Part shown: positions 7,297 through 15,860 of the stretch, one piece after another
Layout of the letters: each line of letters opens with the position of its first letter
How positions within the stretch are numbered: the first letter of the stretch is position 1
From: a virus
Strand: one strand, 5' to 3'
IMG/VR virus record: IMGVR_UViG_3300042691_043753
Coordinates: 1 to 27,532 of that record
Length of the DNA stretch: 27,532 nucleotides
The notes under the pieces: generated by a model
Seen by the model: the letters and a program-made list of their open reading frames with translations, nothing else
The model's database searches: none
Told to the model about the DNA's origin: nothing
Program-made: the position numbers and the translations under genes

Positions 7297-10287
7297 TTAT
7301 GATTTTCCTGCTAAACGAAATATATTCGGTAATCTAAAACTAAATAAATTTGATTTCAAATTAATAGACGATGAACTAGGTTCACCTGAAAATAAACTGA
7401 AATACTCATTAACTAAATAAGAATAAGTTGATTGCAATTCTGAAGTAGATAAATTTCGTTTATAAAAAATAAAATCAAAATAATTTATACCAATTGTAGG
7501 ATTTCTATTTATTAATTTTAATGTTGTATTTTTTAAATCTTCTATTTTTCCTGCGCTTGTAATAAATTGAGCATTCTCTGGAAGAAGATTGTTATTAATA
7601 AAATAATAATAATAAGTACCTTTTCTTCTTATATTTAATATAAATGGTCTATATAAATTTTGTGAGTTTAATTTATGTATGGTGCCGCTTCCTGAAGATA
7701 AAGTTATTTCAGAACCACCAGATGAATTAGATATTTTAAATGTATTCACACCAGCACTAATAATATAATAAACTTTTTTATCTTCACTATATGGACTTGC
7801 AGCGTCATATTGTGTTATTTGAGTTGGTAAACTATCTCCTGTAAAAGCAATTATATCACCATTATTCAAATTATGATTTGTAGTTGTGGTAATTATATTT
7901 GAACTTATGCTTGATATCTGCAATAAAGAATATAATTGCTTTGAAATTATCAATCCATCTGTATAAGATTCATTATTATTTTGTCTATTCCATAAACAAG
8001 CGTTATTATAATAAAATAGTATATCATCTTTTTGCGTTGGTGCATACAAAGGATCACCTTTACTAATATAAAATTGATTTTTTACTCTTGATGTTGATAT
8101 TGAATTAGAATAGTTCCAATCAAATAAAGATGCATAAATACGTTCATCATTGGCTAATGAAAAATCATCAAAGGAACAAATGAGAAAAAGATCAAAGTCG
8201 CCAAATGAAGTTGAATTAGAAAAATTTACTTGTAAATATTGATTATTTTTTAAGTTTATTGTTTTATAACTAGAAGCTCCTAAATTTTTATAATTAGCAA
8301 CATAATTTCCTATATTTGAACCAGAAGAATTAGTTAATTGAATGGTATTAGAAACGTCATTCCAAGTTGTATTATTCACTATATCGCTATTTTTGAATCT
8401 AAAAACATAATCTGATGGTAAAATATTATTATATAGAGAAAAATTAATAGAAGCATTAGTGAATGAATCTATCAAATAACCTGGTTGACGATTATTCAAA
8501 TTAGTATTGATAGGCATCCAGTTACCATATTTATAAAAAGATGTGTTATCAACTCCTGCATTTATTACATTAGCTGCATTACTGTCTCTAGTTTTTAATT
8601 TTGGAGTATATTTTAATTTACCATCAGGATATCTTACAACCAAATTAGAAATACCTATATCCCCATCTTGTGCATACGGAATGTACATTTCAGAAGCAAA
8701 ATCTGTGGCTGTAAGCGGCTTTAGTGTATCAAGATCAACAAGAACCCTACTTCTAGCAAAACGATAAACCTCCCAAACCCAAAAATTTCTATTTAATCTT
8801 CTATTCAATAAATAATCTTTTGTTAATGCAGCGTTTACTGGAATAACATCAAAATATAATTTATTACTAGTTCCAACTGTATCATAAAAATAAAAATACG
8901 ATGGTACAAGTGCAAAATATGGAGGATAAAAAAATCCACCTTTGCCTCCTCCAGATCCAGATGAAATTGAAGGATTACATACAATTAATCCATTTAAAAA
9001 ATTAGTTTGAAGTTTAGGATCTGATAATTTACTATAAATGTTATATTTTATATCAGTAACTATACCCTGATTATTAACATTTGTAGAAGCTTTCAAAGAT
9101 AAAGCTGGACCGCCATTTGTTGAATCTGAATAACCATTAGTAGAAACTACAGTATTTATAAAGTTCTGTCCGCCTTGGAAACCATCTTTTGTCCAATTAT
9201 TTTGCCACGGAATATTAGTTCCATTACCAATTCGACCAATAATTTGAGTAGAAGATGGAACATAGATATTTATATTTGTTCCTATGCTATTATTACCTGT
9301 TAAATTTAAAAAAGTTCCATTTAGATCGATAGCTCCTTTAGATAAATCCGTCGATTCAAACCTACTATTTTCAGGCAAATAAATATTTATTCCAGAATAC
9401 TGTTTAAAATCATTACTACCATTATTTTTTTCAACTAATTTAGCATACAAATCATATGTATAATTATACCAAGTACTATAATCAATATATAAATCAAATG
9501 CTTTTTTTTCTATTTTTATATTTATTGGAGTTCCAGAATAACCTAAAAAAACTTCTTCAGAGACCGATTGAGAAACTGAATCAACACCACTCGCATAAAT
9601 TGAAACTCCTGAATTATTATTTACTAAAGAATGCAATCTTGCATAATAATTTTGATTTACTGTTAAAGAAGGAAATTCATTTGACGTTAATCTATAAAAA
9701 ACGTCTTCATCGCTAAAACCATAAAAAGTAGAATACGATGGATCAATATTATTATTTTTCGCAACATTGATATATTTCGTAAAATCTGGTGAACTAAAAT
9801 TTGTTGTGGTTGAAAGATCGAGTCTATACCCAGTTATAAAATAATTATGTAAATTATCTCCAGTGATTCCAGTTGGCGCTTTCCAATAGAAATCATATAT
9901 CGGACCCGCATAATTAGACACAACTCTAAATGATCTTGGATTTCCGCCTGTTATATCGATTATTTTTGTACCAGTTATATATAAAGATATATTCCCACTT
10001 GGATCAGAAGAACCATCTTCAATAGATGTCGATGCTATAGTTATTATAGTTTGTTCATCAGATGATGGACTTGATATTGTCGGGCTATAGAATATATCAA
10101 AGATTGCATAATCACTTGGACTAATTGTAAAAGAATTTTTTGATAAACTAAAATTAGTTATATTTGAGTTATCTAAATCATAAAAGATTTCTGAATTTCC
10201 GCTATTACTTATTGTAACAGGAAAATGAATACCGAATCCAGTTAAGCAATTACCGATATTAATCCCAGTAACATTTACATAACTCAT
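7297..10287 (-). CDS. Large multi-domain tail protein (Ig-like, FN3-like, lectin, FCCH-like)
   Basis: 996 residues, all-beta, with no lambda counterpart. Residues about 1-110 resemble an ASPM/SPD-2/Hydin-type immunoglobulin fold (VTISNSGNSEIFY...FDIFYSP...). About 115-230 is fibronectin-III-like (FYWKAPTGITGD...YFITGYRLDL). About 255-440 is a beta-rich domain with NIYLPENSRFESTDLSKGAI and IYVPSSTQIIGRIGNGT, followed by a Gly-rich patch (SSGSGGGKGGFFYPP). About 610-775 and 875-965 appear to be two halves of a LamG/ConA-like lectin (FGDFDLFLICSFDDFS; ending YKRNLSTSELQSTYSYLVNEY). About 785-870 match the E1-FCCH-like phage module (NIITTTTNHNLNNGDIIAF...NTFKISNSSGG) that seems to interrupt the lectin. 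The start overlaps the upstream stop as ATGA. Role inferred: tail decoration or surface attachment. Confidence 0.75.
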   Translation of the reverse strand: MSYVNVTGINIGNCLTGFGIHFPVTISNSGNSEIFYDLDNSNITNFSLSKNSFTISPSDYAIFDIFYSPTISSPSSDEQTIITIASTSIEDGSSDPSGNISLYITGTKIIDITGGNPRSFRVVSNYAGPIYDFYWKAPTGITGDNLHNYFITGYRLDLSTTTNFSSPDFTKYINVAKNNNIDPSYSTFYGFSDEDVFYRLTSNEFPSLTVNQNYYARLHSLVNNNSGVSIYASGVDSVSQSVSEEVFLGYSGTPINIKIEKKAFDLYIDYSTWYNYTYDLYAKLVEKNNGSNDFKQYSGINIYLPENSRFESTDLSKGAIDLNGTFLNLTGNNSIGTNINIYVPSSTQIIGRIGNGTNIPWQNNWTKDGFQGGQNFINTVVSTNGYSDSTNGGPALSLKASTNVNNQGIVTDIKYNIYSKLSDPKLQTNFLNGLIVCNPSISSGSGGGKGGFFYPPYFALVPSYFYFYDTVGTSNKLYFDVIPVNAALTKDYLLNRRLNRNFWVWEVYRFARSRVLVDLDTLKPLTATDFASEMYIPYAQDGDIGISNLVVRYPDGKLKYTPKLKTRDSNAANVINAGVDNTSFYKYGNWMPINTNLNNRQPGYLIDSFTNASINFSLYNNILPSDYVFRFKNSDIVNNTTWNDVSNTIQLTNSSGSNIGNYVANYKNLGASSYKTINLKNNQYLQVNFSNSTSFGDFDLFLICSFDDFSLANDERIYASLFDWNYSNSISTSRVKNQFYISKGDPLYAPTQKDDILFYYNNACLWNRQNNNESYTDGLIISKQLYSLLQISSISSNIITTTTNHNLNNGDIIAFTGDSLPTQITQYDAASPYSEDKKVYYIISAGVNTFKISNSSGGSEITLSSGSGTIHKLNSQNLYRPFILNIRRKGTYYYYFINNNLLPENAQFITSAGKIEDLKNTTLKLINRNPTIGINYFDFIFYKRNLSTSELQSTYSYLVNEYFSLFSGEPSSSSINLKSNLFSFRLPNIFRLAGKS

Positions 10288-12290
10288 AATTTTACGATAG
10301 TATTAAAATAAACATCAGAAGATAAATTACCCTTAAATTCTAAAAATTTTACATTTATATCATGATTATCTTTAAATTTATAAGAATGATTCCATTCTGG
10401 ACAATAAAAAGTCAATTGTTTATTGTAAGGTTCAGGTAATATAAATTCAAATAATTTAAATCCACATCTGTCATCTAAAAATTTTAATATTGCAAAAGCT
10501 TCTTTATCAGATCGATTTGTGAAAGATAATGATAAATCAAGTATATTTTTATTTATACCATCTTGTTCATAAGCAATAGAAGTCATCTCATATTCATTTT
10601 TCATAAATCTAGGATTCAAAGGTATTTTAAAATCAAGATCGGGCTTAAAATAAAATTTTCTTGTAAATAAACTATTTGCGCCAGTTGGACCTTGGCTTAA
10701 ATTTAAGACAACGGAATTTTCTCCAGTATACCAATAATAGCCACCAGCAGATGAAATAGAATCATAATAAACTATATCATTTTTTTCATATTTTTTACCG
10801 TCAACGAAAGGTCTAATAGAAGATTCATCGGAAACTATATATCCTTTATAATCTAAATTTGAATCATAAGCTGTTGTGCAATTTATAATTATATTATTAA
10901 CATTTGAATCGACAGAAGCGTAATCTAAATTTTGAAAGTATATTTTTGCATCATCCTTATATGGATAAAACAAACTCATTGAAACATTTTCATATGAATC
11001 TGTTGGAGTCAAAGGTTCATATTCAAAAGAATTCTGGAAAAAACCAATTAATGAAAAAGCTTGTTTATCTGTCAAACCATCATATTTCAAAGAAAAATTT
11101 GTAATCAAATTATTAACATTTGGTATAACATTCAAAAAATAACCATCACCATAATTAGTTTTAATTGCTTTTGTACTGAAATTAGCAGAACAACCATAAG
11201 TTTTTTTGAAAAGACTATCTACATCTTTAGTAAGATATTGAGAACCTGTTAAGTTTATTGGTGCATAAGCATAACTATCAGACATGAAGTTTTGATTAGC
11301 GATATATAAATTATCATCATTAGTAAAATATTTTTTAAATAAATATTTTTCTAATTTTATAATCTCTTCATCTGTTGGGGTTTTAGAATAACCCAAGATT
11401 TCATAATACGAAATGTTGCTTGCATCATAATTATATGGTTCGCTTGCAGCAGCGTTTCCATGACCATTTCCAGCAGTTCCAATTCTTAAACTTGCACAAC
11501 CGCTTGCAAAATAATTAGCGTTATTTGTGTTCAATAATTCACAGCCATTATTTCTAAGTCTTAAATTTGTTGTTGTATTATTTTTGATTATAGATACTAT
11601 ATTTTTATTTAATAAGTTAGAAGCGGAAAAAGCAGAATTTAATGTTGATGGTGTTGGATATAATTGATTGGCTTGATCTGGAACAATTATAAATTCTTGA
11701 GATCCAGCTAAAACATTAGGATTTAAAGAATTGTCGATATTATTACCATAAACACCTAAAAACCCCGTAGATGCAACAGAAATATTTAAATTATCTGTAT
11801 TTATTATTGTTGAATAGTTTGCAAAATAATTTTCAGGAGTTTGCAAATTGCCTTTTCTTAAAGAATTGAATTCGTAAACTATGAACCAACATCTATCGCC
11901 AGTTATAAAACCGCTAAAATTCGGAGAACCCGGACTTGGATATAATTGATTAAAAGTTTTTTCATCTGCATTTGCTTCACATTTTACGCTATTTTCATTG
12001 AAATCATAAATAGGCTTTGTCGATGCTCCGTCATAATTATATAAATTTTCTGTAGAATGACCTGGAGCAGAGTTGTACCAAACAGAAATTCTACCTGATG
12101 AATCAAAGTCAAAATAATTTAAATTATCAGTTCTGAACCACGCAAACAAACCGGAAACATCAGCAGGAAATATACTATTACCAGTATAATATTGATAATC
12201 AACTAAATCATATTTGATATAAGATTGAGAATTTATATTAAAATCCTTTATACCAGTAATTGAAAATTGTGTATCTAAAAATTTACTCAT
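10284..12290 (-). CDS. Lectin-gpM-like minor tail fusion protein
   Basis: 668 residues. Residues about 43-335 form a LamG/ConA-like lectin domain: an opening DVSGLFAWFRTDNLNYFD, a GRISVWYN strand, and the typical ending YYEILGYSKTPTDEEIIKLE plus KYLFKKYF. From about 337 the sequence resembles the lambda gpM minor-tail family: NYGDGYFLNVIPNVNNL near 380, FSLKYDGLTDKQAFSLIGFF, and a second similar half DLSLSFTNRSDKEAFAILKF near 580 followed by FYCPEWNHSYKF. A short module at about 497-540 (YEKNDIVYYDS...GGYYWYTGEN) resembles CBM5/12 and sits between the halves. It overlaps both neighbours as ATGA. AAGGA lies 7 nt before the ATG, possibly a functional ribosome binding site. In lambda, M follows H (tape measure) and precedes L, consistent with this position. 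Confidence 0.75.
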   Translation of the reverse strand: MSKFLDTQFSITGIKDFNINSQSYIKYDLVDYQYYTGNSIFPADVSGLFAWFRTDNLNYFDFDSSGRISVWYNSAPGHSTENLYNYDGASTKPIYDFNENSVKCEANADEKTFNQLYPSPGSPNFSGFITGDRCWFIVYEFNSLRKGNLQTPENYFANYSTIINTDNLNISVASTGFLGVYGNNIDNSLNPNVLAGSQEFIIVPDQANQLYPTPSTLNSAFSASNLLNKNIVSIIKNNTTTNLRLRNNGCELLNTNNANYFASGCASLRIGTAGNGHGNAAASEPYNYDASNISYYEILGYSKTPTDEEIIKLEKYLFKKYFTNDDNLYIANQNFMSDSYAYAPINLTGSQYLTKDVDSLFKKTYGCSANFSTKAIKTNYGDGYFLNVIPNVNNLITNFSLKYDGLTDKQAFSLIGFFQNSFEYEPLTPTDSYENVSMSLFYPYKDDAKIYFQNLDYASVDSNVNNIIINCTTAYDSNLDYKGYIVSDESSIRPFVDGKKYEKNDIVYYDSISSAGGYYWYTGENSVVLNLSQGPTGANSLFTRKFYFKPDLDFKIPLNPRFMKNEYEMTSIAYEQDGINKNILDLSLSFTNRSDKEAFAILKFLDDRCGFKLFEFILPEPYNKQLTFYCPEWNHSYKFKDNHDINVKFLEFKGNLSSDVYFNTIVKL

Positions 12291-13096
12291 AGACTATTCC
12301 TTGCTACTCCAATTCTTTGATTCATCGCTAAAGCGCTTTGCAAAATTCCATCACTAGAAACATTTAAAGAACGTGACTCTATTTTGCCTGAGATATTAAA
12401 TATTTTTAATAATGTATTGTTATAATTTTTCAGATATAAATCGCAATTTGTTGATTGACCTTCAATATTAGCTATATCATTTTTCTTGAAATAATTACCT
12501 TCAACTGAAGCTGATTTAATTTTATTTGTTTTAGCAACTCTAAATGGAATTATTTCTCCATTAGCAAAAAATGGCAATAAATCAACTTTTTCTGAATAAC
12601 TAAATGAAAAAATTTCATCAAAACCAAAAACTTTATCAACGTCCATTAAAAACGTATAATTAGAATGTGAAATATTCGATAATGCAGTATTTCTTGCAGA
12701 TGAAGAAAAAGGTTTTAAATTATTTGTGCTATTAACTGCATTTATTTTACCGTACCAATCAAATTCTGCTGTAATGAGTATAGGTTGAAAATTTTGAGCA
12801 TTAAAAGATAAAGATTTAATATAACAATTATCGATTTGTATACCTGCAAACTGACTTGTTATAGAAGTTTCCGTATTCGAAACCACATTTAAATAAGTTG
12901 GAAAACTATTTGTAAGATAAAATTCCGAGGTCAAAGAACCTATAACTGTATTATCAGGCGCATATCGTAATAATGTTCCATCAGATAATAAAACAGGAGA
13001 AATATTAGATTGCAAAGAAATAGAGATTGAATTAGAATAAAAAACATCATCATTTATTCTAAAATCAATATTCTCATATTTTATAAATTTGCTCAT
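12287..13096 (-). CDS. Structural tail protein, probable tail-tube fold
   Basis: 269 residues, beta-rich, not assigned to a named family with certainty. Residues about 30-125 have a tube-protein-like pattern: SPVLLSDGTLLRYAPDNTVI, GSLTSEFYLT, then CYIKSLSFNAQNFQPILITA followed by EFDWYGKI. Residues about 150-265 seem to repeat it with another strand-rich half (FSFSYSEKVDLLPFFANGEI...IKSASVEGNYF...). The 320-residue protein upstream shows a similar two-half layout and an equivalent strand (GYLNSFSLSCSV...VDIIVYGDV), so the two may be paralogues. The ATG overlaps the upstream stop by 1 nt (TAATG). Possible roles are a distal-tail or tube-terminating ring; the placement after the tape measure gene favours a distal tail component. 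Confidence 0.6.
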   Translation of the reverse strand: MSKFIKYENIDFRINDDVFYSNSISISLQSNISPVLLSDGTLLRYAPDNTVIGSLTSEFYLTNSFPTYLNVVSNTETSITSQFAGIQIDNCYIKSLSFNAQNFQPILITAEFDWYGKINAVNSTNNLKPFSSSARNTALSNISHSNYTFLMDVDKVFGFDEIFSFSYSEKVDLLPFFANGEIIPFRVAKTNKIKSASVEGNYFKKNDIANIEGQSTNCDLYLKNYNNTLLKIFNISGKIESRSLNVSSDGILQSALAMNQRIGVARNSL

Positions 13097-14895
13097 TAAT
13101 TTATGTTATATGCAATTGTAGATACTATTGTGAAATCAACCGCTGTGGGCTTGGTTCCATCAGATTTACATAATCTGTATTGTATCAATCTTCCCGAAGG
13201 AAACGCCGTTGAACCGCTTATATTTGCTTTATTTTTTATATATAGAATATTCGGATTGATATTATCAAAGTAAGTTGCTCCTATAATTCCGCTCGTTGGA
13301 TACGAAGTTGGATCTGATGGAGGGCTTATAAAAAATCCTGTAACAAAATCTGTTGGAACCGCTGCATTATAAGTTGGAGTTATTGATGATATTTCAAATC
13401 TAAATGGAGTACCAATTGCATCAGTATCAGATGTGAATAATACAATTCTTTCTATAGATCCACTAAATGCAGCTAATGCAAATGGCGCATGTTGAGAATT
13501 ATGACCGCTTGGATTAGAATTTGAATCTGGAGTAATTGGATTAAAATAAATATCAGTTCCAGTAACTCTGGTTTGATATGTTTGAATAAACTTACCTTTA
13601 CAATAATTACTATTAGTACTATAACTACCATCAATATCTAAATCTCCCTCTGTTGAAACTTTAGCAACAACATTAGGAACAGATCCGAAATAACCATTTT
13701 TTACAAACACAAAACAATCATTTTCTAAAATTCCTAAAGCCGAATCATTATATAAATTACCTATCGACCATTTAGGAGTATCAGCGACTCCATCAAAACG
13801 AGAAAAAGTAACCAAACTATTTCTATTTGCTATTGGATCTAGCGATGTATCTTTATTTGCTGCAATTACAATTTGCGTTGTACCTTGAACATTTGTAGTT
13901 TGAAAAGATGCTGGAGTATATTGAGTTGAACCATCTGTTGATACATCTAGTTTATAAGTTGGATTTGTATTACCAAAACCAAATAAACCATTATTAGATA
14001 TAGTTATATTTTTATTGTCTAAAACATTGAAACAACCTAAGTACATTTTGTTAGAAGAAATTCCAGCGTAAGCTGTATTTGTTGAATTTCTTATACCTAA
14101 CGAACATCTGACTTGATTATTTTGAATTCTTGTTGTTTCCCCAATGGTTGTACCACTTACATGCAATGTATATGATGGAATAGAGTGACCAATTGCTATT
14201 TTAGGTGCTGTAATATTATTATCAACAAAAACACCTTTATAACCAATCATTACATCGCCAATATTATTATAATTCAATAACAAAGTTTCATCAGTTGCAC
14301 TTGTTTTTATCTCTGTATTATAAGGATCAAAATATATTGCATTACCCGAATTCTGAAATTGGATCGAATCTCCACTTACTAAAAATTTATCACTTAAAGA
14401 TCCAGTAGTCGGATGCAAAGCAAAATTTCCACTTTGATCTACAACAAATAAATTAGAAAAAGTTGATCCACTATTTACTGAAGATTCTAGATATAGTTTT
14501 GTATCATTTGATTTTTTACTTAATTGATAATATGTATTTGGATCTGACAGAGAAATGCCAATTTTTCGTCCTGAATTATAAGTAAATATTCTTATCTGTC
14601 CTGATCCATTACTTGAAGTCAGATTGTCAACAATATCTAAAGAAGTAGAAGGAGTTCTATTATTAATTCCAACGAATCCATTTGCTCCACTTATAGATAA
14701 TCCATATGTTTGAGTATTTTCAAAAATAGTAAAACCTCTAGAATCTTGAGCGTAAAAACCAGTAAAAGCTTTACTAAATTCATCTCTACTTATTTTATTA
14801 TCAGATGTTGAATCGAAACTAGATATAAGAAATATGTCTGAATCAACAACAGTTGAACCTAGTTTAGGCGATAATGATGAAAGAGGTAAGCCCAT
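13096..14895 (-). CDS. Tail fibre with GIG-type shaft repeats
   Basis: 599 residues. The N-terminal about 50 residues (SDIFLISSFDSTSDNKISRDEFSKAF, split by turns) look like the virion-anchoring segment found in many phage fibres. Three shaft-type repeats are visible: GFVGINNRTPSTSLDIV near 73, IAIGHSIPSYTLHVSG near 231, and LFGFGNTNPTYKLDVS near 303. These match the recurring phage-fibre pattern V-G-I-G-x-x-x-P-x-x-x-L-x-V. Residues about 425-599 form a separate beta-rich head (FALAAFSGSIERIVLF...GTPFRFEISSI) that could bind the receptor. No intramolecular chaperone (S74) motif with a catalytic Ser-Asp is evident, and the protein ends directly after the head. The gene sits 1 nt after the 320-residue gene. 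A fibre gene between the tape measure and M genes is not the lambda layout. Confidence 0.75.
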   Translation of the reverse strand: MGLPLSSLSPKLGSTVVDSDIFLISSFDSTSDNKISRDEFSKAFTGFYAQDSRGFTIFENTQTYGLSISGANGFVGINNRTPSTSLDIVDNLTSSNGSGQIRIFTYNSGRKIGISLSDPNTYYQLSKKSNDTKLYLESSVNSGSTFSNLFVVDQSGNFALHPTTGSLSDKFLVSGDSIQFQNSGNAIYFDPYNTEIKTSATDETLLLNYNNIGDVMIGYKGVFVDNNITAPKIAIGHSIPSYTLHVSGTTIGETTRIQNNQVRCSLGIRNSTNTAYAGISSNKMYLGCFNVLDNKNITISNNGLFGFGNTNPTYKLDVSTDGSTQYTPASFQTTNVQGTTQIVIAANKDTSLDPIANRNSLVTFSRFDGVADTPKWSIGNLYNDSALGILENDCFVFVKNGYFGSVPNVVAKVSTEGDLDIDGSYSTNSNYCKGKFIQTYQTRVTGTDIYFNPITPDSNSNPSGHNSQHAPFALAAFSGSIERIVLFTSDTDAIGTPFRFEISSITPTYNAAVPTDFVTGFFISPPSDPTSYPTSGIIGATYFDNINPNILYIKNKANISGSTAFPSGRLIQYRLCKSDGTKPTAVDFTIVSTIAYNIN

Positions 14896-14896
14896 G

Positions 14897-15859
14897 TTAG
14901 TTGTTTAAATAACCTTTATAATTTAATTTTACACTTAAAACATCATCAGCAGTTGAATTATATTCTTGTGATACAAGTTTTGCATTTGAAATAGTCTGAG
15001 TAAACATTTTTACTCCAATAGCTTTTTTATAGATTAATAAACTATTACTACTATTAATAAAAAGCTCTTGATTATTGACAAAAAGCGGAACGTCTTCAAA
15101 AACTGTTCCGAAAATAGATATTGAAAAGCTAGTTTCATTATCGTTATTCAATATTTCATATAAACTTCTTGAAGAATAATCATCAACTTCCAATGTAAAA
15201 GACGCATCTATTTCTATAGGTAACCTTAATAATACTTCTGAAGGTATATAATTTCTTGTTGGGGAAATTGGTCCTGTAGGACCAGATGGTCCACTTGGCG
15301 ATCCATTTGCATAACCACTTTGATATAAAAGATAAATAGGTTCTTTCGGGCAGTTTATATTATAATCAAAATTAACTACTCGATTTGAACTTGAACCGCT
15401 ACATGTGATTATTATATCTTTGACTTGTGGAACAGTAATATAAGGAGACCTTAGTGATCCCGAACTATTATAATTAGGACCAACATCACCATAAACTATT
15501 ATATCAACATCTGTTGTTGGAACATCTCCAACAGAACAAGACAAGCTAAAACTATTCAGATAACCAGACTGAAAGCCAAATCTTTTATTATTATAATTCA
15601 AACTACCGTTAAAGAATTTTGCAGTTCTATCATAATTTTCACCAGTAAAATTCAAAAAAGGTTCATCATATAATAAATATTTACTAATAGAAAAATTAGC
15701 TACAGGAACTTCAGCAATAATTTGTTTATTATAACCAACTCCGACAGTCTTAATTGGAGCATAATTTATATTATAACTACCATTTACTGATGTAATTCCA
15801 GAAATAGTAGAACCATTTAAGAAAAAATGATTTTCATAATTTAATGTAGCATTTTTCAT
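14897..15859 (-). CDS. Structural tail protein, probable tail-tube fold, with collagen-like turn
   Basis: 320 residues, beta-rich, first gene after the tape measure gene (1-nt gap). The N-half contains NINYAPIKTVGVGYNKQII, ISKYLLYDEPFLNFTG and GYLNSFSLSCSV followed by VDIIVYGDV. The C-half contains LPIEIDASFTLEVDDYSSRS, VFEDVPLFVNNQELFINSS and a closing LSVKLNYKGYLN, again a tube-like barrel. The halves are joined by a Gly-Pro stretch (SPSGPSGPTGP, about residues 188-198), a very short collagen-like repeat. The overall layout resembles the 269-residue protein two genes downstream. The function is not certain: the position suggests a distal tail (Dit-like) or tube-related ring. Confidence 0.6.
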   Translation of the reverse strand: MKNATLNYENHFFLNGSTISGITSVNGSYNINYAPIKTVGVGYNKQIIAEVPVANFSISKYLLYDEPFLNFTGENYDRTAKFFNGSLNYNNKRFGFQSGYLNSFSLSCSVGDVPTTDVDIIVYGDVGPNYNSSGSLRSPYITVPQVKDIIITCSGSSSNRVVNFDYNINCPKEPIYLLYQSGYANGSPSGPSGPTGPISPTRNYIPSEVLLRLPIEIDASFTLEVDDYSSRSLYEILNNDNETSFSISIFGTVFEDVPLFVNNQELFINSSNSLLIYKKAIGVKMFTQTISNAKLVSQEYNSTADDVLSVKLNYKGYLNN

Positions 15860-15860
15860 C

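Noticed and set aside
13096-14895. EF-hand-like calcium motif (DNKISRDEF) in the fibre N-terminus
   Set aside because: Only part of one loop matches and no second hand is present. The segment fits a phage-fibre N-terminal anchor better.
15275-15288. Perfect small inverted repeat GGTCCTGTAGGACC
   Set aside because: It falls in the Gly-Pro collagen-like codons of the 320-residue protein, and codon repetition explains it. No U-run follows, so it is not a terminator.
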